From: Methanobacteriaceae archaeon
GTDB taxonomy: Archaea; Methanobacteriota; Methanobacteria; Methanobacteriales; Methanobacteriaceae
Assembly (NCBI GenBank): GCA_030016715.1
Contig: JASEJD010000002.1
Location: forward strand, 82,277 to 146,276
Direction: 5' to 3'
DNA length: 64,000 nt
The notes under the pieces: model-generated
Told to the model about the DNA's origin: nothing
The model's input: only the letters and a program-made list of their open reading frames with translations
Database searches by the model: none
Position numbers and translations under genes: made by a program
In this document: positions 63,637-64,000 of the stretch, piece after piece
Layout: the number at the start of each line of letters is the position of its first letter
Position numbering within the stretch: the stretch's first letter is position 1

Positions 63637-64000
63637 ATTAAGCGACACTCGATATTTGCATTGCTATTTGCTTTAGGCATAGCAATGCTTGCTATTCCAT
63701 CCTCTGTTGGGGTTATGGATAGTGTGAATAATCAAGAAAACGCAAAAATAGAATTAGATAATAAAGAAATACAACAAGTAAGTGCAGCAACTTATAAAAG
63801 AGTTAGATATAAAAAATGGTATAGATCTAATGGTCGTTGGAGGTATTACTGGGCGACCCGGTATGTGAAAACCACTAATTCTAGAGTAAGTGCAGCACGA
63901 ACTAGTACTACAACAGTCAGAAACTCAAACTATAGGCCTATTAGGTATAAAAAATGGTATAGATCTAATGGTCGTTGGAGGTATTACTGGGCGACCCGGT
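63637..64000 (+). CDS. Secreted aromatic repeat protein, cut by right edge; apparent ATT start
   Basis: 121 codons before the window ends. AAGGAGG (63623-63629) lies 7 bases before ATT 63637. Signal peptide KRHSIFALLFALGIAMLAIP follows directly. An in-frame ATG at 63604 has no ribosome site and would place the GGAGG inside the gene. The mature part contains YKKWYRSNGRWRYYWATR twice, 46 residues apart, separated by a Ser/Thr-rich linker. Rich in Trp, Tyr, Arg and Lys with no cysteine. Probably a cell-surface or wall-binding protein. Incomplete, so repeat number is unknown. Family not recognised. Confidence 0.75.
   Translation, partial: MKRHSIFALLFALGIAMLAIPSSVGVMDSVNNQENAKIELDNKEIQQVSAATYKRVRYKKWYRSNGRWRYYWATRYVKTTNSRVSAARTSTTTVRNSNYRPIRYKKWYRSNGRWRYYWATR
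63808..63862 (+). repeat. 55-bp direct repeat, copy 1
   Basis: Encodes YKKWYRSNGRWRYYWATR. Identical base for base to 63946-64000, so it was duplicated recently or is kept uniform by recombination. Confidence 0.9.
63946..64000 (+). repeat. 55-bp direct repeat, copy 2 (continues past edge)
   Basis: Identical to 63808-63862 with a period of 138 bp (46 codons), preserving frame. The match reaches the last base of the window, so the true repeat may be longer. Confidence 0.9.

Overview
The window is one unbroken stretch of an AT-rich euryarchaeal chromosome that I read as a methanogen of the Methanobacteriales, most likely Methanobacterium or a close relative. The evidence is two methanogenesis marker proteins (11 and 12), a short archaeal CfbA/CbiX chelatase, a Kae1-Bud32 fusion, the Hef helicase-nuclease, DNA polymerase D small subunit, archaeal threonyl-tRNA synthetase with its own editing domain, and archaeal ribosome binding sites (GGTGAT, GGAGG). 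The gene order resembles what I remember of the region around cdc6 in Methanothermobacter; that is memory, not a search. I see no prophage, insertion sequence or CRISPR array.

Layout. 0-7 kb: a partial multi-OB replication protein A, diverging from a leuC-leuD-leuB set, then a cysteine desulfurase, a 25-residue membrane microprotein and ribH. 7-16 kb: a C39-like papain-fold protein, methanogenesis marker 11, a membrane glycosyltransferase, a tandem purE, a UbiD-family decarboxylase, and a minus-strand run of DUF35, cfbA, thiL and a radical SAM enzyme. 16-27 kb: two exported pilin-like proteins, an MgtE transporter with a PhoU/TrkA-C partner, cobalamin genes cbiH, cbiG and cbiB, DNA polymerase D small subunit, and a class II aldolase. 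27.7-28.5 kb: a clear replication origin with seven origin-recognition-box-like repeats facing each other across an AT-rich core, next to cdc6/orc1. 29.7-39.2 kb: a long minus-strand run (kae1-bud32, XTP phosphatase, rps15, RecJ-like nuclease, aconitase X, hef, trmI, pyrB). 39-57 kb: cobT, a SpoIIM-like membrane protein, uppP, ilvE, tRNA-Val, an Mrr-like membrane protein, surE, marker 12, ilvC-ilvN-ilvB, purD, argF, argS, signal peptidase and ilvD. 57-64 kb: an MgtC-like membrane protein, thrS, a tyrosine-rich secreted protein, a ParA ATPase with a small partner, and a repeat-bearing secreted protein cut by the right edge.

How the genes fit together. Replication and repair genes (RPA, Pol D small subunit, Cdc6, Hef, RecJ-like nuclease) lie around the origin. 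Branched-chain amino acid synthesis is nearly complete (leuC/D/B, ilvB/N, ilvC, ilvD, ilvE). Corrinoid/F430 genes are scattered (cfbA, cbiH, cbiG, cbiB, cobT). UbiD and aconitase X probably supply the two archaeal-specific steps of the modified mevalonate pathway.

The most novel signals are: (1) a ParA ATPase whose small partner carries a ParB-type N-terminal ALGKGLDALI motif but no ParB or helix-turn-helix domain, with a GTTATAAGTTATAAC element before parA that recurs as part of a perfect 22-bp palindrome 19.6 kb away before uppP; (2) a nested inverted-repeat leader before the tyrosine-rich secreted protein; and (3) several genes whose only start consistent with the ribosome binding site is ATT.
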